Assembly: GCF_000968175.1 (NCBI RefSeq)
Contig: NZ_FO704551.1
Span: 744,001-808,000, forward strand
DNA: 64,000 bases
DNA from: Xenorhabdus poinarii G6
Lineage (GTDB): Bacteria > Pseudomonadota > Gammaproteobacteria > Enterobacterales > Enterobacteriaceae
Direction of reading: 5' to 3'
Of the stretch, positions 1 to 9,259 are shown one piece after another (within the stretch, counting starts at the first letter, position 1; each line of letters opens with the position of its first letter). Both the position numbers and the translations under genes were made by a program. The notes below the pieces were generated by a model that saw only the letters and a list, made by a program, of their open reading frames with translations, made no database searches and was not told the DNA's origin.

Positions 1-841
1 GATTACGCGTTAATATTTCACCGCCGCAAAAGACATGAGTTAACGCTTGGCAGTCCTGTAATAGTGGTTGATCGACCAATGCCTGCAACAGGGTTGGTAC
101 ACATTGAAGACAGGTGATCTGCTCATGCAGCAACGTTTCCGCCATCAGGTCTGGATCGCTATAGCACCCTTTCGGTGCGATTACTAACGTAACGCCCATC
201 GCCGGCGCCAGGATTTCCCACTGTGCGGCGTCAAAACTCATCGGCGTTTTCTGCAAAATACGGCTGTGTGTGCCAAAAGCAAAGCGTCTGCTGAGGTAGC
301 ACATTTGGTAGGATATATTCTGGTAGTTGACCATCACGCCTTTGGGTTTACCCGAACTGCCGGATGTGTAAATTACATAAGCCAGCCTCTCTCTATCCTT
401 GGCTTCCATGAAGTTAAACGACTCAGGCAAGTGGAATAGATAAGGAATATCATTTTCGGTTATAATAGTAACGTCATGTTCGACTAGCGCTTGCAGTTTT
501 TCTTTAAGGTGATGTTGACAAAAAATAACGTCGACCCTCGAATCCGCAATCATGTAGCGCAGCCGCTCTTCCGGATATTCAGGCGCCAGCGGCAAATAGG
601 CATAGCCGGTGGCCAAAATTCCCCAAGCGGCGGTAACTAAGCTTACGGAAGGCTCACAGAATAAACCGATGCAAACTGTGTTCTCATTAACACTCTGCTG
701 TAAACGGGAATAAATACTGAATATATGCTGGAAAAAATCTTGATAATTTAGTTCGCTGTCAGCATCCCTCACCGCAATGGATTCAGGATGAAGGCTACGT
801 TTTTGAGATAATTGTTCAAATAGTCCCACAAAATTATTCAT
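1..841 (-). CDS. NRPS-type adenylation domain protein, 3' part beyond window edge
   Basis: An open frame runs leftward from an ATG at 839-841 to position 1 without a stop, giving about 280 residues of an AMP-forming adenylation domain. Visible signatures are the phosphate-binding core motif YTSGSSGKPKGV near residue 160, LPLAPEYPEERLRYM near residue 85 and FCGGE near residue 270. The protein starts directly with the adenylation domain, with no condensation domain before it, so it is either a stand-alone A protein, a loading module or the first module of a larger NRPS; the cut edge prevents a choice. It would activate an amino or aryl acid as an acyl-adenylate; substrate not readable. It is the most downstream visible gene of the leftward cluster, separated from the HAD gene by 345 bp. 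Confidence 0.85.
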   Translation of the reverse strand, partial: MNNFVGLFEQLSQKRSLHPESIAVRDADSELNYQDFFQHIFSIYSRLQQSVNENTVCIGLFCEPSVSLVTAAWGILATGYAYLPLAPEYPEERLRYMIADSRVDVIFCQHHLKEKLQALVEHDVTIITENDIPYLFHLPESFNFMEAKDRERLAYVIYTSGSSGKPKGVMVNYQNISYQMCYLSRRFAFGTHSRILQKTPMSFDAAQWEILAPAMGVTLVIAPKGCYSDPDLMAETLLHEQITCLQCVPTLLQALVDQPLLQDCQALTHVFCGGEILTRN

Positions 842-1186
842 AATAATGCTATAAATGCCCTAGATTTATAAGGATACTGTTAGTGTTATTTTAACTATCA
901 GTAATTTAATTAAGTAATAAGATTAGTGAGTTATATTATTATTTATCACTGTCATTACTTTATTCATCCTTGTAAACTTTCGGAATTCATCCTATTTAAG
1001 AGTTAATAATTGTCAGTCAATATATGAGTGCTGAAGTTTTTTCATGCAAAATCTTTGGCTAAAAAGCCATAAATAACCATACCTTTTGGCGCTGTTTATC
1101 TATCATATTAAATGCTAATATGACGACTTTATTCCCCACTAACTTGTAGGCTGAATAAACAATGTTTCCAGAAATAAAAAGATCTT
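842..1186. other. AT-rich intergenic region upstream of the adenylation gene
   Basis: There is no convincing coding frame here. The stretch is strongly AT-rich and lies between the end of the HAD gene and the start of the adenylation gene, both leftward, so it probably carries a separate promoter for the adenylation gene. No specific promoter box or riboswitch could be recognised. Confidence 0.4.
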
Positions 1187-1879
1187 TTAACTGGTGCTAC
1201 GGAGACCTCTTAATAGACACCAATTAACTACATCGGAAAATGAACTAACGATAATGTCGGGCTTGGCCGCCGCTAATATCGTGCGATGTTGAATACCGTA
1301 ATCTACAGCTATTACCTGACAGCCAACTTGGTGTGCCATCAATATATCGTGCGTAGTGTCTCCGACCATGACCGACTCTTCAGCCACAGCCTGGTAGTGG
1401 GCTAGTATGTTATTCCCCGATTCCGGCGCTGGTTTTTTATCCTTCACCTGATCGGCGCATACAACTACATCAAACAGCCCAGCAATGCCCGATGCGATTA
1501 ATAAAGCATTAGCGCTGCGTGCGAACTTATTGGTTGTAACCGCCAGCTGAAAGCCAGACTGTTTCAGTTGAAACAATCCTGCGGCAACCCCGGGAAATAA
1601 CAGTTCGGCCGCCATAGGTAAAATTAGCGTCTGAAATTGCCGTTGATACTCCTCCACGCAGTCTGTTACCCTTTGCCCGTCCTCAGCTTGCGACAAAAGT
1701 TGCGCAAACGCCCGTTCTAATGGCAACCCAATCGTTTCTCGAATTTGTTCATCGTGCGCTGGTTCCGGCAATTTTAACTGCTGAAAAGTGGCGCGAAAGG
1801 CTGAAATAATCGCTTTCGCCGTATCAAACAAAGTACCGTCAAGGTCAAACATAATGACTCGGAGATGGGGTTTCATCAA
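1187..1879 (-). CDS. HAD-superfamily hydrolase, phosphoglycolate phosphatase-like
   Basis: 230 residues with the complete HAD catalytic set: motif I FDLDGTLFD near residue 11 (nucleophile Asp), motif II Thr in AVTTNKFARS, motif III Lys in KDKKPAPESG, and motif IV MVGDTTHDI. The helical cap between motifs I and II is the type found in Gph and pyrimidine 5'-nucleotidase relatives, so a small phosphorylated metabolite is the expected substrate. Two Met codons open the frame and either could be the start. It follows the tautomerase gene by 17 bp in the same direction, suggesting cotranscription. With a UPRTase two genes upstream, a nucleotide or sugar phosphate is a reasonable but unproven substrate. 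Confidence 0.8.
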   Translation of the reverse strand: MMKPHLRVIMFDLDGTLFDTAKAIISAFRATFQQLKLPEPAHDEQIRETIGLPLERAFAQLLSQAEDGQRVTDCVEEYQRQFQTLILPMAAELLFPGVAAGLFQLKQSGFQLAVTTNKFARSANALLIASGIAGLFDVVVCADQVKDKKPAPESGNNILAHYQAVAEESVMVGDTTHDILMAHQVGCQVIAVDYGIQHRTILAAAKPDIIVSSFSDVVNWCLLRGLRSTS

Positions 1880-1896
1880 TCCTATTTCTCTGAAGG

Positions 1897-2121
1897 TTAA
1901 TAATTTGGGATTTTAATTAAGCAGTCTTTTTTATTCTCTATTTCTGGACGATAAACCTGCTCCTGCCAATCACCAGCAGGAACCGGTTCCATCGAGATGG
2001 AAACCACGCTGGATTCGCACGACAATGCGTGCGTGACGGCTAGTGTAATTTCTTCTGCTAGACGGTTCTTAACTGTTTTCGACAATGCTGCGGGAAAATG
2101 CTGAATTTTTACATGCGGCAT
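1897..2121 (-). CDS. 4-oxalocrotonate tautomerase family protein (PptA-like)
   Basis: 74 residues beginning Met-Pro-His-Val; after Met removal Pro-1 would be the catalytic base typical of the 4-OT/PptA tautomerases. Length and the ISMEPVPAGDW segment resemble PptA (YdcE). Such enzymes are small oligomers that interconvert keto and enol tautomers. An RBS-like AGGAGA lies just before the start. Its place between a phosphoribosyltransferase gene and a phosphatase gene suggests a role in the same pathway, but the substrate cannot be inferred. Confidence 0.75.
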   Translation of the reverse strand: MPHVKIQHFPAALSKTVKNRLAEEITLAVTHALSCESSVVSISMEPVPAGDWQEQVYRPEIENKKDCLIKIPNY

Positions 2122-2145
2122 AAATATCTCCTGTCGCTGGTTAAT

Positions 2146-2796
2146 TTATCTGTGAAGGGTGCCAAAATAACGATCGCCAAAATCGCCTATTCCTGGTTTC
2201 ATAAACGCCTGTTCCGTCATTCCTTGCTCAATGGAAGAGGTCACCAGTTTAATTGTCGGGAAATGGGACAATAGACGTTCAATGCCAGCCGGCGATGTCA
2301 GTACATTGATAACATATATATTTTCCAACGCTACGTCTTGCTTCAGCAATGTTTCGATTGCCATAAGCAAAGAACCACCGGTGGCAAGCATAGGCTCAAA
2401 TAATAAGACCGCGCGTTCGGCAATATCATCGGGAAAATGGGAGTAGAAATATTTAGGCTGTTTACTGTACGGATCGCGCTGAATAAGTATTTTACCTATC
2501 GGCTGGCCAGCAAACATTCTACGGTACTCGCCCTCAAAACTTTCCCCGGCACGGATAACTGATACACCGCAAACACCGCGGACTAATCTAAGTCCAGCAT
2601 AGGTTTCGCCAATCGGCGTAAGTACATCCTGAGTTTCATACGGTAATAAATTGGCAGTATACACCAATAACTGACGAACTAACTGATCAGCATAATAGGT
2701 AAAACAAGCATTATCCGCTTGGTTGTTACGTATTTTAGTATGTAAAGACGTCAGATATTTACTCGGTGGTAATAAGTTTATGTTGGCAATATTCAT
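2146..2796 (-). CDS. Uracil phosphoribosyltransferase, eukaryote-like type
   Basis: 216 residues. The PRPP-binding loop EPMLATGGS lies near residue 130, and the uracil-site segment near the C-terminus reads PGIGDFGDRYFGT. The FGDRYFGT form is characteristic of fungal and protozoan UPRTases, whereas ordinary bacterial Upp has GDAGDRLFGT-like sequence, so this is not the housekeeping upp. RAGESFEGEYRRMFAGQPIG and DDIAERAVLL also fit the eukaryote-like family. The loop carries Glu-Pro where family members usually have Asp-Pro. Known family chemistry is uracil plus PRPP to UMP; here it may act on a related base in a specialised pathway. It lies 24 bp upstream of the tautomerase gene. Confidence 0.8.
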   Translation of the reverse strand: MNIANINLLPPSKYLTSLHTKIRNNQADNACFTYYADQLVRQLLVYTANLLPYETQDVLTPIGETYAGLRLVRGVCGVSVIRAGESFEGEYRRMFAGQPIGKILIQRDPYSKQPKYFYSHFPDDIAERAVLLFEPMLATGGSLLMAIETLLKQDVALENIYVINVLTSPAGIERLLSHFPTIKLVTSSIEQGMTEQAFMKPGIGDFGDRYFGTLHR

Positions 2797-2917
2797 TTTT
2801 TGGAATTTAATAAATTTATGGGGAATAAATCACAGCCTACTATACCTTATAGGGCTAGTAGCTAACTTATAATTATTTAAATAAAATATTGAAACTTTAA
2901 TATATCTAAGTGAAATA

Positions 2918-3331
2918 TTATTCAATAAGATTGAATTCCTTTAACATGTCTAAAACTCTTATCGATACCGTAGAGCAACGGTGACGATCCGCGTATGCGA
3001 ACTAGGAAATTTCTTCAATTTCGGCGCGTGCTTTTAGATCGCTAGTAAAATTAGCGGTAAAAAAGTGTATTTTTACAACGATACCTTTAGGTTTTTCATC
3101 GGCCTGTCCTTAAAATTCCCCCATGGAAATAACACTGTCATTAATTAAATCGACAGAAAGTTCTTCTTTTATTTCTCTTTTCAACGCAGCTTCGCCACTT
3201 TCTCTGTTTTCCCTCTTCCCTCCTGGAATATAATATATAGGCTTTTCATATGATCGTACCACAAGAGTTTATTTATTTTTTATATAAATCCAGCCTAATT
3301 TATCAATATATTTATTATTTACTTGATCAAC
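2918..3331 (-). pseudogene. Nudix hydrolase pseudogene with in-frame stops
   Basis: One leftward frame encodes a recognisable small Nudix hydrolase: LGWIYIKNK, then TLVVRSYEKPIYYIPGG, the Nudix box core REIKEEL preceded by GGKRENRESGEAALK, then KPKGIVVKIHFFTA, IEEIS and FAYADRH. It is interrupted by three stops in the same frame: TAA before TLVV, TAA after ISMGEF, and TAG where relatives have Trp (EIxWF). No normal start codon is visible after the stop of the questin-oxidase-like gene at 3335. Everything else about the fold is present, so inactivation looks recent. It sits inside the leftward cluster, between the oxidase-like and UPRTase genes. Confidence 0.8.
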
Positions 3332-3334
3332 CTT

Positions 3335-4516
3335 TTAATCTAGATTAGGAGCATCTTCAAACGATGGTGGTAACTCAGGCGTAGAGGTGAACTGATGCGC
3401 GGCAGCGCGATATAAGGTACACCGCGTGCGCAACCACAGCGTCTTCATCATATAAACCAATTTGGGATTATGCTCTTCCTCTTCCTCCACAGCGCGTGTG
3501 GTAATTAGCTGCCATTCGCGTTCCCATACAGGGTTGCGGAGGTCGTCATAATGTTCAGCATAGGCACGCTGAAGAGACTGCAATTTCTCAGGATGCGCTA
3601 AATTACCGGTAGCAAACAGCATACACTGCATCCCAACCCAATAGCAGCATAGTATGTTATGCGACTCCTGCTCCGGTAGATGCTTGGCGATTTGTTCCAT
3701 CGCCAGTAGTGAAGTTAGCAGGTGAAGCACTTGGAAATTCCCTGGTGCAGCCAGATAGATAAGAGTCACCGTCTGATAAAGCTGCAGCCATGTCTGTTCT
3801 GTGTTTTGTTGCGTCAGCCACGACGGCTTGCGATAAATTTCTTTATGTCCTTGATGCAATACACAAGCAATGCGATATTGAAGCCCAGAACGCTGAAGTT
3901 CAGGATGAATATGGGCCATAACTTCCTCGGTCGGCGTATCAATTACCGCACTCTGCCAGGCGAGCATCTCTTTCACGTTCTGATGCCAACTCTGCGCCAA
4001 ACGTAAAATAGAATCAAAAGTGGTGATCTCATTAAGAGACGGATCATCTTGGGAGCGTTGTGAATAGCAGGGAACATATGAATAGGCCATATACGCCAGC
4101 CCTTCGACGCTCATCTCTTTATGATCGGCCAATAACGCCCACCCGAGGTGAATAGTGCCATGTGTCAATGAACCGACCCAACCGTCAATCAGGTCCGGTA
4201 AGTAACGGGCTAACACTTGTTCACGGCCATATTGATCTATTTGTTGTCGGAAAAAGTCGCAATAGGCGCTGAAGCTGCTGCGCTTACCCAGCAGACTACG
4301 CCAGTTGCTAGCATTCACTTGATGTAAAGCCTTTCTGGGCGGCTCTAATCCCATGCCGTAAGGAGTCATCGCTGCGTAGCGCTGGTAGTAGAAAGCAATT
4401 TGTTTATCTGGCACGCCCAGCCCAGCTAAGGCAATAACTGCATGTTTTACATGGTTAGTCAAATGCCCATTGAACTCGATATCGTACTGCTTATCCGCTA
4501 ACAATTCATTTATCAT
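3335..4516 (-). CDS. Questin oxidase-like family protein (DUF4243)
   Basis: 393 residues. The N-terminal segment LTNHVKHAVIALAGLG, with KQIAFYYQRYAAMTPYG shortly after, and the downstream GWVGSLTHGTIHLGWALL are typical of the questin-oxidase-like/DUF4243 family. Fungal members act in aromatic polyketide pathways (Baeyer-Villiger-like ring opening of questin). Bacterial members are mostly uncharacterised. No signal peptide or membrane segment is seen. The start overlaps the end of the preceding DMT gene by 11 bp, implying translational coupling. It is the only obvious redox-type tailoring enzyme of the cluster. Confidence 0.7.
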   Translation of the reverse strand: MINELLADKQYDIEFNGHLTNHVKHAVIALAGLGVPDKQIAFYYQRYAAMTPYGMGLEPPRKALHQVNASNWRSLLGKRSSFSAYCDFFRQQIDQYGREQVLARYLPDLIDGWVGSLTHGTIHLGWALLADHKEMSVEGLAYMAYSYVPCYSQRSQDDPSLNEITTFDSILRLAQSWHQNVKEMLAWQSAVIDTPTEEVMAHIHPELQRSGLQYRIACVLHQGHKEIYRKPSWLTQQNTEQTWLQLYQTVTLIYLAAPGNFQVLHLLTSLLAMEQIAKHLPEQESHNILCCYWVGMQCMLFATGNLAHPEKLQSLQRAYAEHYDDLRNPVWEREWQLITTRAVEEEEEHNPKLVYMMKTLWLRTRCTLYRAAAHQFTSTPELPPSFEDAPNLD

Positions 4517-4949
4517 TATAATGTTTCTCGAATGTAGATATGATGATTCCTATAGTTATCAGTGCTACGCCCAGTAATTGGATCAGATGGCTGCGGCCAC
4601 CTTGACTCAGTAAGTCAAACATAACAGCGGAAAACATCTGACCGCCAATAATTAACACCGACGTATTAAGCGCTCCCATTCTGGGAAATACATAGCTACT
4701 GGTTGCCACAAAAAACGCACCGCACGCTCCGCCGAACCATGCATAAGTAGGGATATGTAACCAATCAAATTGGCTCAACTGTTGCCAGTAAAATACAGCC
4801 ACTATTAGAGTCAAAAAGAAAAAGCCTACAGTATGGTTCCATAGTGATGTTCGGAAAGCGCCGATGGCGGTACTCAATTGGCCATTTATCACCCTAGCGG
4901 AGCTAATAACCATGCCGTTTAATAATGCAATAAAGATAAGAATGTCCAA
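4506..4949 (-). CDS. DMT-family small membrane protein (DUF606/YdcZ-like), second of a pair
   Basis: 147 residues with four or five hydrophobic helices (about 3-22, 35-55, 67-87, 92-112, 122-140). The segments GGACGAFFVATSSYVFPRMG and LLGVALITIGIIIS fit the DUF606/YdcZ family, half-size relatives of EamA-type drug/metabolite transporters. These often occur as adjacent pairs that probably form a heterodimer; the partner gene is 11 bp upstream. Likely exports a product or intermediate of the cluster; the substrate is unknown. Overlaps the questin-oxidase-like gene by 11 bp. Confidence 0.75.
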   Translation of the reverse strand: MDILIFIALLNGMVISSARVINGQLSTAIGAFRTSLWNHTVGFFFLTLIVAVFYWQQLSQFDWLHIPTYAWFGGACGAFFVATSSYVFPRMGALNTSVLIIGGQMFSAVMFDLLSQGGRSHLIQLLGVALITIGIIISTFEKHYNDK

Positions 4950-4960
4950 GCTATATAACC

Positions 4961-5419
4961 CTAGAGACTATAGATGATAAGAGAGCAGCCAGAAATAATC
5001 AGAATAAAAATATAAATATCACTGCGTGACAATTTGCGCTTTGGAGAACCGAATAAACCGAAGTGATCTGAAATAAAACTAAATAATAATTGTCCGACTA
5101 AGCCAAGAGAAATTGTGCTGGATATAGGTATTCCACCGTTAATTACCATGTTAGCTAAAATAACTACCAAGGCTCCGGGTATGCCACCAAAATACATCCA
5201 TATGGGAGGCTTTTTAAATTTATTCGCGAGTTTTTTCGGTGCTTTCTTGACGAATAATTGAATAAGCAATAAAGAACATAATACACCAGTACCGTGTGCT
5301 ACCCATGAAGCGACGACAGGGGAAGTTTTTTCAGACAGTGCGCTATTAGCTTGAAACATTAAGGTAAGAAAGAAACCGCTGAGGATAGCGATTAATATAT
5401 TCTTTATATTACTAATCAA
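4961..5419 (-). CDS. DMT-family small membrane protein (DUF606/YdcZ-like), first of a pair
   Basis: 152 residues with several hydrophobic helices, including an N-terminal one (about 5-28) and a C-terminal one (about 130-151). PPIWMYFGGIPGALVVILAN matches the DUF606/YdcZ pattern. It is the first gene of the leftward operon and pairs with the following gene of the same family, as in two-subunit members of the DMT superfamily. The upstream stretch 5420-5728 is AT-rich and should contain the operon promoter, though no clear box could be assigned. Confidence 0.72.
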   Translation of the reverse strand: MISNIKNILIAILSGFFLTLMFQANSALSEKTSPVVASWVAHGTGVLCSLLLIQLFVKKAPKKLANKFKKPPIWMYFGGIPGALVVILANMVINGGIPISSTISLGLVGQLLFSFISDHFGLFGSPKRKLSRSDIYIFILIISGCSLIIYSL

Positions 5420-5728
5420 AATTATGGACCTATAAATTAAATAATAAAAGCTAACTAATTTACTTTACTATCACTGTAAGGAACAACATAAATTTGTTTA
5501 AAACTACGTCTTTTGATCTTCACAGAAACTTACTCTTTTGATTCAAGGATGTCAACAAGATATTAAAGTGATTTTTGACTGATAACAGGATGTAACGGTT
5601 AGTAGTACGATAATCCTCTTAAAGAAAATATTGTTATCCTTTGGCGCTTTTATCGATATTTGATTCCTGTGGTAAATTGGGAAGAGATTATATAGCTTTT
5701 GTAATATTAATTTATATTCGTTATCAAT
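5420..5728. other. Intergenic region between the biosynthetic-like cluster and CRISPR array 1
   Basis: AT-rich DNA without a credible gene. It must hold the promoter of the leftward DMT-led operon and is also the leader-distal flank of CRISPR array 1. No cas gene or insertion sequence is seen. Confidence 0.4.
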
Positions 5729-6183
5729 CGGTTTATCCCTATGTATATGAGGAACACTTTATTTTTAATATTATTAAACATTTTATTCCGGTTTATCCCC
5801 ATATGTATGGGGAACAGTCTTCCTGTTATCAAAATGTCTGAGTAACCTTCGGTTTATCCCCATACATATGGGGAACAGCATAGCACGATAATACTCAATC
5901 AGTGTTTGTTCGGTTTATCCCCATACATATGGGGAACAGAGCCGCCGCGCGTTTGCGTTCAGCCCGCCGCCCGGTTTATCCCCATACATATGGGGAACAG
6001 GAAACCGTCCTGAAAAAAATAGCGATAACGGACGGTTTATCCCCATACATATGGGGAACAGTGTCCGGAACAGGTAGTGCCTTACAAGGAGCACGGTTTA
6101 TCCCCATACATATGGGGAACAGGAAGTAAAAAACCACTCATAGCTGTCTTCACTCGGTTTATCCCCATACATATGGGGAACAG
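5729..6183 (-). CRISPR. CRISPR array 1, type I-E repeats, 8 repeats and 7 spacers
   Basis: 29-bp repeats start at 5729, 5789, 5850, 5911, 5972, 6033, 6094 and 6155, with 61-bp spacing (60 for the first) and 32-nt spacers (first 31). Read on the minus strand the consensus starts CTGTTCCCC, has the core CCCCATATGTATGGGG and ends GATAAACCG, the type I-E pattern. The leader lies to the right, so transcription runs leftward and the leftmost repeats are oldest. The repeat at 5729 is degenerate (CCCTATGTATATGAGG core) and the one at 5789 has an inverted core (ATATGTAT versus ATACATAT on the plus strand). No cas genes are adjacent or anywhere in the window. Confidence 0.97.
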
Positions 6184-6342
6184 ACTAATTATATCTTTAT
6201 GTTTTTTAATAACTTTTTTGATGGAAAAAATTCTACCACGTTTTTTACTTAAAAATACCATTTTTTCAAAAATAAAAAGATATGTTTTTCAATAGGTTAA
6301 AAAATACAAAACGGACGCCTTTCCAATCTACCGAAATTCCCG
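6184..6342 (-). promoter_or_regulatory. Leader of CRISPR array 1
   Basis: An AT-rich segment directly next to the newest repeat. Its reverse complement is nearly identical to the sequence before array 2 (43484-43641), including shared blocks such as GAAAAACATATCTTTTTAT and AAGTAAAAAACGTGGTAG. Conservation confined to the array-proximal side marks it as the leader, which in type I-E systems contains the pre-crRNA promoter and the integration signals for new spacers. Confidence 0.9.
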
Positions 6343-6617
6343 GCACGAAACATTTTTAATCCTTTTAATACACTCTTTATGTGCCTTTACCTAGCATTTT
6401 ATCAACGTTCAATGTTGATTTTATGTGAATGAATTAACATGCCATTCAAATTTTGGTATGCTATGTGCCCGAAGCTAGGCATAATTTTCATATTATGCGA
6501 GCAAAATCCTCTGACCTGGCACCCCTGATGATTGTTTTTGGATGACTGTTTTCAATGATCGTTACCGGGTGCAGACAGCCGGGTATATAAAATGACAATG
6601 AGAGCGAGGAGAAAGTC

Positions 6618-9215
6618 GTGCTAGAAGAATACCGTAAGCACGTAGCCGAGCGTGCAGCTCAAGGCATCGTCCCTAAGCCGTTAGACGCCACTCAAGCAGC
6701 GGCGCTGGTCGAATTACTGAAGAACCCACCTAAAGGTGAAGAAGATTTCCTGGTCGATCTACTGACTAATCGTGTTCCCCCTGGTGTCGATGAAGCCGCT
6801 TATGTTAAAGCCGGTTTTCTTGCTGCCCTTGCCAAGGGCGAAACCGTCTCCCCTTTAGTGACACAGGAAAAAGCCATTGAATTATTGGGAACCATGCAAG
6901 GTGGATATAACATCCACGCTTTAATTGATGCCCTTGATGATGAAAAACTCGCTCCGATTGCGGCAAAAGCACTTTCTCACACATTGCTGATGTTCGACAG
7001 CTTCTATGATGTAGAAGAAAAAGCGAAAGCGGGTAATGCCTATGCCAAACAGATTCTGCAATCATGGGCAGATGCAGACTGGTTCCTTGAACGTCCTGAA
7101 TTAGCAGAAAAAATTACCGTTACAGTCTTTAAGGTCACCGGTGAAACAAATACCGATGATCTTTCTCCCGCGCCTGATGCGTGGTCACGTCCAGATATTC
7201 CTCTCCATGCTTTAGCCATGCTCAAAAATGCCCGTGAAGGTATTGAACCCGATCAGGCTGGTGTCGTCGGCCCAATTCAACAAATCGAAGCCTTGAGCAA
7301 GAAAGGTTATCCATTAGCTTACGTTGGTGATGTCGTCGGTACTGGCTCATCCCGTAAATCAGCAACTAATTCTGTATTGTGGTTCATGGGAGAAGATATT
7401 CCGTTTGTGCCGAACAAACGTGGTGCCGGCGTCGTACTGGGCGGTAAAATTGCCCCCATTTTCTTTAATACAATGGAAGATGCTGGTGCTCTACCAATTG
7501 AAGTGGATGTTGCCAAATTGGAGATGGGGGATGTGATTGATATCTACCCCTATAAAGGTGAAATTCGTCATCACGAAACGAACGAATTGCTGGCAACATT
7601 TGCACTGAAAACAGGTGTACTCATTGATGAAGTACGTGCCGGCGGCCGTATTCCATTGATTATCGGTCGTGGCCTGACGGGCAAAGCGCGTGAATCATTG
7701 GGTCTGCCACACAGTGAGGTATTCCGTCAGGCAAAAGCGGTTGCGGAAAGTGATCGGGGTTTCTCGTTGGCACAGAAAATGGTTGGCCGTGCCTGTGGCA
7801 AAGCGGGTATACGACCGGGAGAATATTGTGAACCTAAGATGACTTCGGTTGGTTCTCAGGATACGACCGGGCCAATGACGCGGGATGAATTGAAAGATCT
7901 GGCGTGTCTGGGCTTCTCTGCGGATCTGGTGATGCAGTCATTTTGTCATACCGCCGCTTATCCAAAACCTGTCGATGTGACGACCCATCACACATTGCCT
8001 GATTTCATTATGAACCGGGGCGGGGTATCTCTGCGGCCGGGTGATGGCATTATCCATTCCTGGTTGAACCGGATGTTGTTGCCGGATACGGTGGGAACAG
8101 GCGGAGATTCCCATACTCGTTTCCCGATTGGTATCTCTTTCCCGGCGGGATCGGGGCTGGTGGCCTTTGCTGCTGCAACAGGCGTCATGCCACTGGATAT
8201 GCCAGAGTCCATACTAGTTCGTTTTAAAGGAAATATGCAGCCGGGTATCACTCTGCGTGATTTGGTTCATGCCATCCCTTATTATGCGATCCAGCAAGGC
8301 TTATTGACGGTTGAGAAAAAGGGTAAGAAAAATATCTTCTCGGGCCGGATCCTTGAGATTGAAGGTTTGCCAGAACTCAAAGTTGAGCAGGCATTTGAAC
8401 TGGCGGATGCATCTGCGGAACGTTCTGCGGCAGGTTGTACAATTAAGCTGGATAAAGCACCCATCATTGAATATTTGCAATCAAACATCGTCTTGCTGAA
8501 GTGGATGATTGCGGAAGGTTATGGTGATCGCCGGACATTGGAGCGCCGTATTATTGGCATGGAAAACTGGCTGAAAGATCCTCAGTTACTGGAAGCGGAT
8601 GTAGATGCCGAATATGCGGCTGTGATTGAAATTGATTTGGCTGATATTAAAGAGCCTATTTTGTGCGCGCCTAACGACCCCGATGATGCACGCTTGTTAT
8701 CTGAAGTTGCCAACAGCAAAATTGATGAAGTTTTCATCGGATCCTGCATGACGAATATTGGTCATTTCCGTGCGGCAGGTAAGTTGTTGGATCAGCATAA
8801 AGGCCAGCTGCCGACTCGCTTGTGGGTTGCTCCTCCAACTAAGATGGATGCGGCGCAATTAACGGAAGAAGGCTATTACAGTGTCTTTGGTAAAAGTGGT
8901 GCTCGCATTGAGATCCCTGGTTGCTCATTGTGCATGGGGAATCAGGCGCGTGTAGCGGATGGAGCAACCGTGGTATCCACGTCGACCCGTAACTTCCCTA
9001 ACCGTCTTGGCGCAGGCGCAAATGTTTACCTGGCATCTGCGGAATTGGCCGCAGTAGCTTCCGTGTTGGGACGGTTACCAACGCCAGAAGAGTATTTGCA
9101 GTTCATGGATAAGGTCGATGAAACCGCAACAGATACTTATCGCTACCTCAATTTTGATCAATTGAGCCAATACACGGAAAAAGCAGATGATGTGATCTTC
9201 CAAACTACCGTATAA
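6618..9215 (+). CDS. acnB: Aconitate hydratase B
   Basis: 865 residues, the usual AcnB length. It isomerises citrate to isocitrate in the TCA cycle and can act as an iron-responsive RNA-binding protein when apo. The [4Fe-4S] ligands are visible as Cys in GSCMTN near residue 709 and the CSLCMGNQ pair near residues 769-772. The N-terminal HEAT-like domain ([15 protein letters not shown]) and the swivel segment [15 protein letters not shown] follow the AcnB domain order. The GTG start is preceded by GAGCGAGGAGAAA. The 275 bp upstream, after the CRISPR leader, should contain its promoter. A hairpin terminator follows. Confidence 0.97.
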   Translation: MLEEYRKHVAERAAQGIVPKPLDATQAAALVELLKNPPKGEEDFLVDLLTNRVPPGVDEAAYVKAGFLAALAKGETVSPLVTQEKAIELLGTMQGGYNIHALIDALDDEKLAPIAAKALSHTLLMFDSFYDVEEKAKAGNAYAKQILQSWADADWFLERPELAEKITVTVFKVTGETNTDDLSPAPDAWSRPDIPLHALAMLKNAREGIEPDQAGVVGPIQQIEALSKKGYPLAYVGDVVGTGSSRKSATNSVLWFMGEDIPFVPNKRGAGVVLGGKIAPIFFNTMEDAGALPIEVDVAKLEMGDVIDIYPYKGEIRHHETNELLATFALKTGVLIDEVRAGGRIPLIIGRGLTGKARESLGLPHSEVFRQAKAVAESDRGFSLAQKMVGRACGKAGIRPGEYCEPKMTSVGSQDTTGPMTRDELKDLACLGFSADLVMQSFCHTAAYPKPVDVTTHHTLPDFIMNRGGVSLRPGDGIIHSWLNRMLLPDTVGTGGDSHTRFPIGISFPAGSGLVAFAAATGVMPLDMPESILVRFKGNMQPGITLRDLVHAIPYYAIQQGLLTVEKKGKKNIFSGRILEIEGLPELKVEQAFELADASAERSAAGCTIKLDKAPIIEYLQSNIVLLKWMIAEGYGDRRTLERRIIGMENWLKDPQLLEADVDAEYAAVIEIDLADIKEPILCAPNDPDDARLLSEVANSKIDEVFIGSCMTNIGHFRAAGKLLDQHKGQLPTRLWVAPPTKMDAAQLTEEGYYSVFGKSGARIEIPGCSLCMGNQARVADGATVVSTSTRNFPNRLGAGANVYLASAELAAVASVLGRLPTPEEYLQFMDKVDETATDTYRYLNFDQLSQYTEKADDVIFQTTV

Positions 9216-9235
9216 GAAAGTATATTGCCATGCAT

Positions 9236-9259
9236 AGGGAGGCAAATGCCTCCCTTTTT
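9236..9259 (+). terminator. Rho-independent terminator of acnB
   Basis: GGGAGGCA and TGCCTCCC arms with an AA loop are followed by a run of five T residues, 20 bp after the acnB stop. Confidence 0.85.

Noticed and set aside
5641..6295. Plus-strand open frames of 60-75 codons with repeated FIPIHMGN-like and LSPYIWGT-like peptides
   Set aside because: They are translations of the CRISPR repeats and spacers of array 1, not proteins.
6805..8488. Several 60-90 codon antisense and +1 frames inside acnB
   Set aside because: Shadow frames of a long conserved gene; no independent evidence.
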